Positions 52,241 through 60,992 are shown, counted from the first letter of the stretch. The stretch: DNA of 64,000 nt from Ruegeria arenilitoris (GCF_013031355.1 NZ_WPZO01000001.1:620001-684000), one strand, 5' to 3'. Program-made: numbers and translations. Notes: generated from the letters alone by a model not told the origin.

Positions 52241-53476
52241 ATGGCAGCTCCTTTAGTCCAAAACTGGGAACTGACCGCCGCCATCCAGGACATAGCAGAT
52301 TGGCTGGTTCAACAGGGCTTAGAGAATGCGCCGGTGGAGATCTGGCTCGAAGCATTCTGCAATCGACTTGTTTCGGCGGGAATTCCACTTCAAAGAGCAA
52401 ACATCACTGTGCGCGCACATCATCCCGAGATTGGGACGGTCGCTTTCCGATGGCACAGGGACGGAGGAAATGAGCGAGAAGAGTTTATTCGAAGAACGGA
52501 TGCACCTGAAGAATACGTTCTGAGCCCGATTTACTATCTTTTGGTAAACAACGTTGAAGAGATTAGACAGGACCTGACGGTCCACGACCCGGCGCTTGAT
52601 TTTCCTTTGTTTGACGAACTTCGCGAGCGCGGTGCCACAGACTACTTCGCTGTCAAACGGTTCTTCCTTCTTCCAGATAATGCTACACCTGTCGATCCAA
52701 TGCAGGCCGAGGAAGGCGCCATTATTTCATTGGCAACCGACGCGAGGGGGGGCTTCACAAGCCAGCAACTTGACGGTCTGCGTCAACTAATATCTCCACT
52801 TTGCCTGACGCTGAAATGTGGGGCAAACAGGCTGATGGCTGAAGACATAACCGCCGCGTACTTGGGAAAAGACGCTAGTAGGCGCGTTCTTTCCGGGGAC
52901 ATCACTCGAGGTTCATCCGAAACGATTTCAGCCGTGATTTGGTACTTTGATCTACAAGGATTTACCAAATTATCAGAGGCGCTTCCGGGACATTCAATAA
53001 TAGAATTGCTAAACGATTACTTCGCGGAAGCTGTTGACGTAGTTGAACGCCATGGCGGTAATGTTCTGAAGTTCATGGGAGATGGAATGCTCGCCATCTT
53101 CGATATCAATCAAGTTCCGGACGCGCGCAGCGTCGCAATTCACGCGGCAGCGGAGTTGCGAGGTACCTTTGACGAACTCAACCAACAACGACAAGCGAGC
53201 GGTTTACCAACGACCGGCTTCACTCTTTCGTTGCACGCTGGCGATGTTCTTTATGGCAACATTGGCGGTAGGTCTCGCTTGGATTTCACAGTGGTTGGCC
53301 CCGCAGTCAATACGACGTCCCGTATTCTTGGCATGTGCAACGCGCTCGATCAGAACATTGTCGTTTCCGACAAGGTGGCTGGCGACTTAGTGAACTCCAT
53401 TCCAAGCCTTGTTTCCCTGGGGCAATACAGATTGCGCGGTGTTGCTGAAAGGCAGGAGCTGTTCACGATAGACTAA
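52241..53476 (+). CDS. Class III adenylate/guanylate cyclase
   Basis: Protein of 411 residues: an N-terminal sensory domain of unknown type (about 1-215) and a C-terminal class III nucleotide cyclase domain with the metal site YFDLQGFTKLSEALPG and LKFMGDGMLAIF, and the C-terminal NIGGRSRLDFTVVGPAVN. Makes cAMP (or cGMP) in the cytoplasm; no membrane segment is visible. Similar multi-cyclase repertoires are common in rhizobia and Rhodobacteraceae. Signal unknown. Transcribed alone. Confidence 0.88.
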   Translation: MAAPLVQNWELTAAIQDIADWLVQQGLENAPVEIWLEAFCNRLVSAGIPLQRANITVRAHHPEIGTVAFRWHRDGGNEREEFIRRTDAPEEYVLSPIYYLLVNNVEEIRQDLTVHDPALDFPLFDELRERGATDYFAVKRFFLLPDNATPVDPMQAEEGAIISLATDARGGFTSQQLDGLRQLISPLCLTLKCGANRLMAEDITAAYLGKDASRRVLSGDITRGSSETISAVIWYFDLQGFTKLSEALPGHSIIELLNDYFAEAVDVVERHGGNVLKFMGDGMLAIFDINQVPDARSVAIHAAAELRGTFDELNQQRQASGLPTTGFTLSLHAGDVLYGNIGGRSRLDFTVVGPAVNTTSRILGMCNALDQNIVVSDKVAGDLVNSIPSLVSLGQYRLRGVAERQELFTID

Positions 53477-53565
53477 ACGCGAATTGAAAGGCACCGCCTA
53501 ACCCGCAGGGCCGCCGGACGGTCTTCAATCATTAACTTGTCCTGAGTGGTGGACTGTTACGATGA

Positions 53566-54405
53566 TCAGTCAGCCTTCGCCATAAACGCCTCGAAGGCCT
53601 CCTTATAGTCTGGATGCCATCGGCTTAATGGGGGGCGATTTTCGATGACGTCTCCCACGCTCCAGGCAATGCGTTTCTCATCGACATCACGTGAGACATC
53701 ATTGTCGGGGCAGAGGATGTAAAAGTCCCCGCGGTTCACGCTGTCGACAAAGAAGTCGACCGTCTGCTCTGCGGTCCAAGCGGAGGCAGGTTTTTCAGGC
53801 AGGGAGATCATACCAGTATAGACAAATCCAGGCACAAGGAGATGCGCTGTGATCTGATGGCCGGGGCCGTTTCTCAGCTCATGTGATAGCGCCTCGGTGA
53901 AAACTTTCAGAGCCGCCTTTGAGACGTTGTAAGCCGGGTTGCCCGGCGGTGTGGTGATACCTTGCTTGGACCCTGTATTGATTATTGCACCTGGTCTGTT
54001 TCGCGCGATCATGTTTGGCGCGAATACCTGAGTGCCATGGATCGGACCCCAAAGGTTCACGCCTAGCATCTTATCCCAAGCCGTGGCGTCCCCAATGGTC
54101 GATGATTTGCCGCCGACACCAGCGTTGTTCATTAAGATGTCTGCCCCGCCGTAGCGGTCTGCTACCATCCGTTCCAACGCCTCTAACTGCGCGCGATTAC
54201 TGACATCTGTCTCAGACGTCATCACATCGGCCGCACCGGCGGCGGACACCATGTTTGCCGCGGCAGCCAGTTTCTCGGTGTCTTGATCAACAATAACAAT
54301 GCGCATGCCCATCTGAGCGAACTTCACTGCGGCGGCGAGGCCAATGCCTGAAGCACCCCCGGTGATCACGGCCACAGAGTCTGAGGTAAATGCGGGGTGT
54401 GTCAT
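53566..54405 (-). CDS. Short-chain dehydrogenase/reductase
   Basis: SDR of 279 residues with ITGGASGIGLAAAVKFA, MNNAGVGG, NTGSKQGI in place of the usual Ser motif context, and Y-x3-K in YNVSKAA. Acts on an unknown alcohol or ketone. Lies 68 bases after the SDR at 54474 on the same strand; both probably respond to the divergent LysR gene at 55454. Confidence 0.88.
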   Translation of the reverse strand: MTHPAFTSDSVAVITGGASGIGLAAAVKFAQMGMRIVIVDQDTEKLAAAANMVSAAGAADVMTSETDVSNRAQLEALERMVADRYGGADILMNNAGVGGKSSTIGDATAWDKMLGVNLWGPIHGTQVFAPNMIARNRPGAIINTGSKQGITTPPGNPAYNVSKAALKVFTEALSHELRNGPGHQITAHLLVPGFVYTGMISLPEKPASAWTAEQTVDFFVDSVNRGDFYILCPDNDVSRDVDEKRIAWSVGDVIENRPPLSRWHPDYKEAFEAFMAKAD

Positions 54406-54473
54406 CGGCTAGGCTCCTCCTATTCCCGTGTTGAATCGACAGGCCCGGAAAACCCCAGACCTGCCGTTGTTTT

Positions 54474-55358
54474 TTAGGCCGCGTTGGCAACGTTAGTTTT
54501 AAGCTTCATCATACCTTCCATACCGTAGGCGGTGAAGAGCACCTCGGTTGCCTTTTCCGCTTGCACGTTCATCGGAATGACAGGGTCTGCCATGCCGCTC
54601 TTGTCCACTTCATTGCGAAACTGCCGCTGTCCAGGCGCGGTATGGATCACCTCGAGCACCGCGTCCGACACGATCTGCGGAACCTGTAGCGGGTTGTTGG
54701 ATAGGGATTCACCCATGCTTTGCAGCATGGCCTCGGGCGCTCCGGCAAATTCGCCATAGCTTGCATCCCGATCGCGCGAGGACGGCTGAATGAGGTTGTT
54801 GAAGAAGTTCGTGGGGAAGCCGCCGGGCTCGATGACAGCGACATCGACACCAAACTGGCTCAACTCCCAGCGGTAGTTTTCGCTGAGCGCCTCCACGGCC
54901 CATTTCGCCGCGTTGTAAGGGCCAAGGAAGGGCACTGTCACGCGGCCAAGAAGGCTAGTGACGTTCAAGATCAGCCCGGATTGCCGTGCCCGCATTTTGG
55001 GTAGGACGGCGCGGATCATCCTCTGCACTCCAAAGACATTGACGTCAAAGACACGCTGAAAATCGTCTCCAGAGAAGTTCTCTTGCAGACCGTGTGCACC
55101 CGCACCGGCGTTGTTGACCAACACATCGATCTGCCCGAGCGTGGCTTCTGCCGCGGCCACGCCCGCTTCGACGGAAGCATCGTCTGTCACGTCGATATCG
55201 ACAACCTCAACGCCGAGATTGCGCAAGATCTGCGCGGCCTCCTTGTTGCGTCCTCTGGGATCGCGCACGGTCCCGGCAACGCGATGCCCGGCCTTGATCA
55301 AATCCGCCACCATCAGATTTCCAAATCCGCTGCTGGCACCTGTAACGAGTATGTTCAT
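54474..55358 (-). CDS. Short-chain dehydrogenase/reductase
   Basis: SDR of 294 residues: VTGASSGFGNLMVADLIKAG, VNNAGAGAHG, NVTSLLGRV (catalytic Ser) and YNAAKWA (Tyr and Lys). First gene of a two-SDR unit divergent from LysR, whose likely target it is. Substrate unknown. Confidence 0.88.
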   Translation of the reverse strand: MNILVTGASSGFGNLMVADLIKAGHRVAGTVRDPRGRNKEAAQILRNLGVEVVDIDVTDDASVEAGVAAAEATLGQIDVLVNNAGAGAHGLQENFSGDDFQRVFDVNVFGVQRMIRAVLPKMRARQSGLILNVTSLLGRVTVPFLGPYNAAKWAVEALSENYRWELSQFGVDVAVIEPGGFPTNFFNNLIQPSSRDRDASYGEFAGAPEAMLQSMGESLSNNPLQVPQIVSDAVLEVIHTAPGQRQFRNEVDKSGMADPVIPMNVQAEKATEVLFTAYGMEGMMKLKTNVANAA

Positions 55359-55453
55359 TTCTTTTCTCCTGAATGTGGCCCTGCATTGGACCTTGTGATG
55401 GCTCCAAGTTAGAGATTGCCAATATTAAGCAACAGAGGTATCAAATTGAACTA

Positions 55454-56374
55454 ATGGTTGCAGATATTGGAACGATTGGTGTGCCTGCCTTGATCAGCTT
55501 CCACACCGTCGCGCGGCTCGGTGGGATCAGCGTTGCTGCCGATCATCTCAACATGGCGAAATCGGGTGTGTCCCGGCACATATCGCGGCTGGAAAACCAT
55601 TTTGGCGTGAAGTTGGTCGAACGGAGTGGAAGATCCGTTAAACTCACCCCGACGGGCGTCCGACTTAACCAGCGGGTCCAGTCCATTTTGGCTGACATTG
55701 ATTTGCTTGGTGACATCGCCCGTGAAGAAAGCGGGGAAGTCTCGGGTCAGGTGAACTTCGCCGCAACAGCGGAATTCGGCTCGGTGATTGCCTCAGTAAT
55801 CCTTCCGGCCGTCCAAGAGCGCTTTCCGGATCTCACGTTGGTCATGCGCCCGGCTTATGAGTTCGAGGATATGCAGGATCCCAATACGGATCTGGCATTC
55901 AGGATCGGAACTTTCGAAGATGATAGACTGGTCGCGAAGCAGCTTGGCAGCTTTCGTTGCTGGCTCGTGGCGTCACCCGAGCTTGCAGCCCAGACAGCGA
56001 TCAACACACCAGACGACCTGAAGGATCAACCTTGTCTCACCTTCAGAGGTGATGTTGCCAACACTACCTGGACCTTCTTTTCCCCAGACGATGTCTCAAC
56101 CATCAAGGTAGGCGGACCATTTGCCACACGAAGTTTTTCTGTCTTACTTGATCTTGCAATGGCGGGGCGAGGATATGCTTTTCTGCCGGAATTCATGCTT
56201 GATGAGGTCTTGCAACAAGGAAGGCTTGTCCGCTGCTTGCCCAAGCACGTCTCGCGGCCATATTCGGTTTATCTGACGTTCCGTCCAGGCTCGCGGCGCA
56301 TCGCACGAGTGGGCGCAGTCGCGTCCCTTGCCGAAGAACTTGTCCCGAAACTCCTTTCCGGCAGTTCGATATAG
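55454..56374 (+). CDS. LysR-family regulator
   Basis: Transcription factor of 306 residues with the LysR winged helix (FHTVARLGGISVAADHLNMAKSGVSRHISRLENHFGVKLV) and effector domain. Divergent from the two SDR genes; TTGC-N9-GCAA (55416-55432) in the gap is a possible binding site. The start at 55454 (VADIGTIGVPALISF) is chosen by family alignment; the ribosome site is weak and the open frame continues upstream. Confidence 0.9.
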   Translation: MVADIGTIGVPALISFHTVARLGGISVAADHLNMAKSGVSRHISRLENHFGVKLVERSGRSVKLTPTGVRLNQRVQSILADIDLLGDIAREESGEVSGQVNFAATAEFGSVIASVILPAVQERFPDLTLVMRPAYEFEDMQDPNTDLAFRIGTFEDDRLVAKQLGSFRCWLVASPELAAQTAINTPDDLKDQPCLTFRGDVANTTWTFFSPDDVSTIKVGGPFATRSFSVLLDLAMAGRGYAFLPEFMLDEVLQQGRLVRCLPKHVSRPYSVYLTFRPGSRRIARVGAVASLAEELVPKLLSGSSI

Positions 56375-56652
56375 GATCTTTACCACAAACGTGCACAGAC
56401 GCGGGGCGGTCTTCTTTGCAAGAGCCTCTAACGAAGGTGAACACCGGGCTCCAAGATCAGGCAATATGACTTGCAAGCTGCTACTGGATTGAGCGGATTG
56501 AATGGGCGCTTGGTTGCGTTTCTCGGGGCTTGCAAAGTCTAGTTTCGAATGTCCGGTTTGGGCTGCGACCAGTCCTCAACAACCACTGAGCCAACGGCAA
56601 CTTTGTCCGCAAAGCGGACGTCGCCTCCAATTTGTCGTCTACAATTCTCTCT

Positions 56653-57048
56653 CTATAGACAGAATCCGAAATACGCCCGCATATCAAGAACAGCGATAAA
56701 AGGTTTTCGTGGACCTTCCTCAAACTCCTGAACCTCGACGTACATCCCCTCACCTGACGGCCACCGCGATAGCAATCGAAATCGGGAACTACTGTCACCC
56801 GAAGTTAGTATGATGCGCTCCAGAGCATTGGCGTTTCCAAGAACAGGATGGATAACGCGCCCCGTTTTTCTATCAATCGTGAAAGCCTGCTCTTTGGCGG
56901 TCTCTCCCACCCATTCTAGATCTTCACCTCCCTTCTGAGGCGGAGCCTGATGTGAGATAACTTCGCAGTAATAACTGTCTGGTGCGCCGTGAGCTATAAT
57001 TGGCATCAGGTTCATTAATGCCGCCAGAACAACTGAATGGCCCCTCAA
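56653..57048 (-). CDS. Small periplasmic protein of unknown function
   Basis: Protein of 131 residues starting at TTG 57046-57048, nine bases after AAGGAG. An N-terminal signal (GHSVVLAALMNLMPIIAHGA) precedes a soluble part (GGEDLEWVGETAKEQAFTIDRKTG) with two cysteines. The TTG start is required by the ribosome site and yields a clean signal peptide; an ATG frame extends to 57120. Family not recognised. Confidence 0.55.
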   Translation of the reverse strand: MRGHSVVLAALMNLMPIIAHGAPDSYYCEVISHQAPPQKGGEDLEWVGETAKEQAFTIDRKTGRVIHPVLGNANALERIILTSGDSSSRFRLLSRWPSGEGMYVEVQEFEEGPRKPFIAVLDMRAYFGFCL

Positions 57049-57543
57049 GGTCAGACTCTCCTTATTGTGAAGGCCAATAAGGCCATGATAAGTGGGCTTC
57101 CAAACAAAATATGGCTGCAAACAGCATGGATACCCACACCGTGTTAGCGCTGGCTTTTGCCCGGAGGTAGCTTAGCCAAGTTCTGGTAACCCCTTAAACG
57201 ACTACTGCTCCACAGAGCAAAGTTAAGGCTGCACCAACATAGTCTGGCATGCGGCCTGCTCCTTATTGTTAAATGCTACGCCGGTCGCTCCAGCGCATTT
57301 CATCTGCCAAGGTTCTATTTCTTTCTAAGTTCTGAAAAAAATCGAACCTACAATAATGTCCGATACTATGGAAAACGGCCAAATGCTTTAGCCACGATCG
57401 TCAACTCTAGATTGGTATATAAGTCCGAGTCCGACAGCCAATGCTACAAACTTGAGAAGTAAGAGCTTCGTCACCTGCGCCCGTTCCTATTTGTCATCTT
57501 CAGATTCAGTAATTGTCACCACTAAACTTCTTTGACGAGGTAG
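57049..57543. other. Intergenic region in island
   Basis: About 495 bases without a firm gene. A minus-strand 28-codon frame (57388-57474, GTG start) encodes a hydrophobic peptide, LLLLKFVALAVGLGLIYQ, that could be a remnant or a microprotein. The rest is AT-rich with no structure I can name. Confidence 0.35.
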
Positions 57544-57846
57544 TCATGATTCCCTCGCACGGTTGAAATCTCCTATCGGATCGTTGGTATCAGGATCAGC
57601 ACCCAAAGCATCACGGGCTTGTTCGTGACGATGTTCGTTCTGCATATCGATTACTTGAAAGGGATCATAGAACAGCCTAGCGTTCGATCGAAGGCAAGAG
57701 TTGATTAAAGCATCATCATCCAGGCCTTGGCAAATAAGCCTCTCCAAGAGCAGACGCAGATTGGCACTTTTGGGAACGCGCAGCTGCTTCAAAATGCTGC
57801 CGTCACTCGCGTACCGTGTGATCAGATATTCGGTCGTCTTAGCCAT
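57544..57846 (-). CDS. Small hypothetical protein
   Basis: Protein of 100 residues (MAKTTEYLITRYASDGSIL...), polar with no signal peptide or membrane segment, probably cytoplasmic. AGGAG lies five bases before ATG 57846, and overlaps the end of the small membrane gene upstream, so the pair would be translationally coupled if the upstream gene were intact. Family unknown. Confidence 0.55.
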   Translation of the reverse strand: MAKTTEYLITRYASDGSILKQLRVPKSANLRLLLERLICQGLDDDALINSCLRSNARLFYDPFQVIDMQNEHRHEQARDALGADPDTNDPIGDFNRARES

Positions 57847-57854
57847 CAAATCTC

Positions 57855-58061
57855 CTATTCGTCATCCACAACATCGAAGAAAAGCCAAAGCACGACCGTA
57901 GAACCGAACGGCGACCAGAAAACAGAAATGATCTACCACGGCCACGGGCTGTGGCCGCGCGCCTTCGCCATATCGCCAACCGTCCAAAACACCAGCCAGA
58001 TCACCAGAACGGCGACCAACAGCACAAACAATGGCAGACCTACATCCATAACATCATCCAT
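57855..58061 (-). pseudogene. Small two-helix membrane protein broken by an amber codon
   Basis: Frame of 68 codons plus stop: a membrane helix (LPLFVLLVAVLVIWLVFWTV), then KARGHSPWPW, TAG at 57933-57935, then IISVFWSPFGSTVVLWLFFDVVDDE. The two halves together match small membrane proteins with a conserved RGH-x-PW..WSPFGS..VLWLFFD layout, where the TAG site usually carries a Trp or another residue. TAG from TGG is a one-step change. It ends two bases before the SD region of the gene at 57544. Confidence 0.6.
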
Positions 58062-58217
58062 TTTCAGCTTGCGCGCGCCTAATCCGATTGCATCAATGAT
58101 CGTCACATTGAGTGTGCAGTCAAAGTTTTCCAACCCGAAAAAGAATAGTCACGGCCACTTGGGCCGGGCGGGTATGGGACGATTGCGATTGAACAACCGT
58201 TCTGATACGTGGGCGAC

Positions 58218-59222
58218 ATGTTTGAAAAGCCTTTTGATCCAAGAGCAAACGAGCGCAAGACCTATTTCTTATTGGGCGCCCTCATCCTGTTGGCGGTTTT
58301 TCATTTCACCTATCAGGCAGTGTTTTTTACCTTTGAAAGACGGCCAGATGAGATCAAAGCCATCGCGTATTTCGTCAATCTCCTTTCGCTCCAAGGTGAT
58401 GCCCGATTGGGTCATGTCTGGGTGGAAGAGACTTGGACGAGGCTGGTTTTATTCTCGCTCAACATAGCGATTACCCTAGGACTGCTTGCGCTCAAACTAA
58501 TCGACAAAAAGGCCGCCGTCCTTGTCGCCATTTGGCCGTTGTCGGTGCTGCTCTTCTCCAAGGTATATTGGGAATTCTTTTATTTCCCGCTGTGTTTGAT
58601 CCGTCCGGACCTAACCGTTCGCCGGGAATTTGGTGTCATAGCGCTGCTGGCAACCCTGCTTTATGCAACCGGCGAGGCGAACCTGGGGGTGATCCTGACG
58701 TTCCGGGCGGCTCTGCTAATGCAGCATCTGGGATTTAAACGCTCTACGCCAATCGGCATCTTTGGCTTCGGTGTGGTGCTGGATGCCGCGATGAAAACCG
58801 GGGTCGCTTTCTCGCTTCCTTGGATCGGGGGATTGTTGCAGCGGTTCGACTGGACAAGGAATACCGTCAATCCGGATTATTCGCCGATTGAAAGTATCGC
58901 AGTCTTTGTCGCCAGCTTTCACTTTTTCAGCCTGCACACCGGTGCCTACTGGATTGACGCGCTGTTTTCGTTGGTGGTCGTCGCATACCTTATGAGTTCC
59001 GGTGAATTTCGCCTGAATCTACGGAAGCATTTCTGGCTGATCGCGTGCTTCGTGTCAGTGTTCTTTTTCTACACAAACGTAACCTACGCATTCCAAAATG
59101 CGCGCTACTACTTTTTCTTTATCCCCGTGCTAGCTATGCTAACCCCGGCCCGTATGTTTCCTGGACTGGCTATCCTAGGGGTTCTTCACGTGATTTTCAG
59201 AAGTTTGGAGTTCTTCTCATAA
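58218..59222 (+). CDS. Polytopic inner-membrane protein of unknown function
   Basis: Protein of 334 residues with roughly eight to nine membrane segments (LLGALILLAVFHFTYQAV, LFSLNIAITLGLLALKLI, FWLIACFVSVFFFYTNVTY). The layout resembles EpsG-like polymerase or surface-polymer assembly proteins, but no motif proves it. ATG 58218 is used; GTG 58209 is an alternative. It may be coupled to the small ORF that overlaps its stop. Confidence 0.65.
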   Translation: MFEKPFDPRANERKTYFLLGALILLAVFHFTYQAVFFTFERRPDEIKAIAYFVNLLSLQGDARLGHVWVEETWTRLVLFSLNIAITLGLLALKLIDKKAAVLVAIWPLSVLLFSKVYWEFFYFPLCLIRPDLTVRREFGVIALLATLLYATGEANLGVILTFRAALLMQHLGFKRSTPIGIFGFGVVLDAAMKTGVAFSLPWIGGLLQRFDWTRNTVNPDYSPIESIAVFVASFHFFSLHTGAYWIDALFSLVVVAYLMSSGEFRLNLRKHFWLIACFVSVFFFYTNVTYAFQNARYYFFFIPVLAMLTPARMFPGLAILGVLHVIFRSLEFFS

Positions 59223-59374
59223 TCGATCGCTCGACGATTTCTAGTTGGCTGTTTGCCTGCTTAGTTGCAGCCTCGGTTCTAGTCTTTCTCTTCGTCGCGA
59301 TTACCGAAGATGACCCAGCGATGCGGAGCGGTTTTATTGAGTATTTGACGCTCAGCGCAGAGCAAGGGAACTAG
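59219..59374 (+). CDS. Small membrane ORF overlapping the previous stop
   Basis: About 50 codons encoding a charged start, one membrane segment (LFACLVAASVLVFLFVAI) and an acidic tail, ending in TAG. GGAG lies 8 bases before ATA 59219, but there is no ATG, GTG or TTG at the start, so initiation at ATA or ATC, or a lost ATG, must be assumed. The same frame continues after the TAG into the next ORF. Low confidence as an expressed gene. Confidence 0.35.
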   Translation: MIDRSTISSWLFACLVAASVLVFLFVAITEDDPAMRSGFIEYLTLSAEQGN

Positions 59375-59401
59375 GCCACACCCCCAGATTTTGCCGCGAG
59401 A

Positions 59402-59515
59402 ATGGTCCGGATCGCCGCCAGCCAAAACCTCAATGACATGGGCAAAGAAGAGTTCAAGGCGTCGGAGAACGCGGTTCTCGACTACTACAGGAGAATTGTC
59501 GGGGTGGTCAAATGA
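59402..59515 (+). CDS. Small ORF coupled to the HNH gene
   Basis: 37 codons (MVRIAASQNLNDMGKEEF...) whose TGA overlaps the HNH ATG as ATGA. In-frame codons upstream (ATPPDFAAR) reach back to the TAG of the previous ORF, so this could be the intact 3' part of a gene interrupted by that TAG. Small genes coupled in this way to HNH genes are typical of phage cassettes. Family not recognised. Confidence 0.4.
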   Translation: MVRIAASQNLNDMGKEEFKASENAVLDYYRRIVGVVK

Positions 59516-60117
59516 CCGGCCGTTGCATGTCCACATCCCACCGTGCCCGCATTTTCCAAGCGGCAGATGGCATCTGTCACATCTGCGGTGATCCGATCGG
59601 TGGGACTCGCGAGAAATGGGAAGTCGAGCATGTGATCGCTTTCGAAATCAGCCGCGACGATTCAGACGACAATCAACATCCGGCGCATGTGCGATACCAC
59701 AAGGACAAGACCAGGAAAGACCCCGCGGTGATCGCCAAGTGCAAGCGCGTGGAAGCGAAACACAAAGGCACCTTCAGAACCCGCACCCCTATGTGGGTAG
59801 CAAGGACAGAAACTGGAAGCAAAAAGTCGGCGGCGGATGAGTTCGTCGTAACGAGGAATTATCAGGAGAGAGGCCCAAGAAAAAACAAACTCGGAGATCT
59901 AAACAATCACCTGTTCGCACAGCTTGAGCGCCTCTCCGATGAAGACTTGTCCCCCGAGCGGATTGAGCAAGAGGTGAAGCGGGCCGGCCCAATGGTCGAC
60001 GTTGCCGACAAAACCACAGGCAACGCAGAACTGAAGTTGAAAGCGGTAAGGCTTTACGCCGAGCACGGCGAGAAAACCGTCGGGCACCTGCCCCAGATCG
60101 GAAAGAGCGCAGAATGA
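59512..60117 (+). CDS. Phage-type HNH endonuclease fused to a phage small protein
   Basis: Protein of 201 residues in two parts. Residues 1 to about 110 resemble a phage HNH endonuclease: a CHICG zinc pair, WEVEHVIAFEISRDD and DNQHPAHVRYHKDKTRKD; the second zinc Cys of the family (RCH) is Tyr here, which may weaken zinc binding. From about residue 125 the chain matches the small phage protein usually encoded separately (LNNHLFAQLERLSDEDLSPE to HLPQIGKSAE). The fusion suggests loss of an intervening stop. ATGA overlaps link it to its neighbours on both sides. Confidence 0.75.
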   Translation: MTGRCMSTSHRARIFQAADGICHICGDPIGGTREKWEVEHVIAFEISRDDSDDNQHPAHVRYHKDKTRKDPAVIAKCKRVEAKHKGTFRTRTPMWVARTETGSKKSAADEFVVTRNYQERGPRKNKLGDLNNHLFAQLERLSDEDLSPERIEQEVKRAGPMVDVADKTTGNAELKLKAVRLYAEHGEKTVGHLPQIGKSAE

Positions 60118-60479
60118 AGGGGCGTTGGATCGAATTGCCCAACTGATCCAGCCACGGACTCAGAAAGGCAGCGAGCCACCTTCTCGCGCTCCACGGGGCC
60201 GCCCAATACGAGATCATGTCTATCCACGGACACGACCAGGCTAACACATCCGAGGCCTATACCGAGAGTGTCGAGCGTATGAAATTTGCAGAAATGGGCG
60301 CATCAAAATTGGCCCCGATGGACTGGCAAGTTTTCCTGATGGATGACAGTACTCACGAAGACTATCCGAAGAATTTTCCCGGATTGCTCACAGGGAAAAG
60401 GTCAAACGTCAACACTAAGTATCGCGTCCGGGGTGCAGTTAATCCTAAAAAAGAGAATTGGGCTGACAGTTGGTCCTGA
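60114..60479 (+). pseudogene. Phage ORF start joined to a tyrosine-recombinase C-terminal fragment
   Basis: ATG 60114 begins MKGRWIEL, the start of a common phage protein that follows the LNNHLFAQLERL protein, then runs in frame through a TGA (60144-60146) into SSHGLRKAAS. The stretch HGLRKAAS...EIMSIHGHDQ...SEAYTESVERM holds the catalytic Arg (HxxR), His and Tyr of a tyrosine recombinase, i.e. only its last third. The rest of the recombinase is absent from the window. It lies about 500 bases inside the right repeat, where an integrase is expected. Confidence 0.65.
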
Positions 60480-60948
60480 GTACTTCGATATTGTTCGTCA
60501 GCAAAGAAACGCACGAGCCGGTGAAACGCCCGCAAGAAATCAAGGGGCGAAAGTTCGCAGCACTGGGCAAGTTTCGGATGAGATTAAGTCAATGCTCACC
60601 AAGGCCGCCAAAAGGGCGAAGGACCGAAGCCACGATTTCGATTTAACTGGTGAGTTTCTACTTGGGCTACTAGAGAGACAAGATTTCTGTTGTGCTATTT
60701 CTACAATCAGTTTCGACCTGTCAAAAAGGCCTGACTGTAGCCGTCGACCATTTACAATGAGCATCGACCGCATAGATACAAAACGTGAATACACAAAAGC
60801 CAACGTCAAGCTGGTTTGTACCATAGTAAGCATTGCTCGATCAGACTGGTCAGATGAAGAGTTTTTGAGGATGTGTCAGGCAGTTTTCGAAGCTCAGGTG
60901 TTCCACGCTCAATCCCAAAATACTGAAAACGGGACGCGCACCCTGTAG
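60343..60948 (+). CDS. HNH-like nuclease remnant
   Basis: The 201-codon frame has a C-terminal block (about codon 110 on) resembling phage-type HNH nucleases: CCAISTISFDLS, RRPFTMSIDRIDTKREYTKANVKLVC, ending in the helical tail DEEFLRMCQAVFEAQ. The typical TG after CAI is replaced by ST. The beginning overlaps the recombinase fragment in another frame and its true start may be near 60590. It ends 44 bases before the right repeat. Function likely lost or altered. Confidence 0.5.
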   Translation: MTVLTKTIRRIFPDCSQGKGQTSTLSIASGVQLILKKRIGLTVGPEYFDIVRQQRNARAGETPARNQGAKVRSTGQVSDEIKSMLTKAAKRAKDRSHDFDLTGEFLLGLLERQDFCCAISTISFDLSKRPDCSRRPFTMSIDRIDTKREYTKANVKLVCTIVSIARSDWSDEEFLRMCQAVFEAQVFHAQSQNTENGTRTL

Positions 60949-60992
60949 CATTATAATTTAATTACTAAATTTTAAGCCCCTTTCAACACTCT

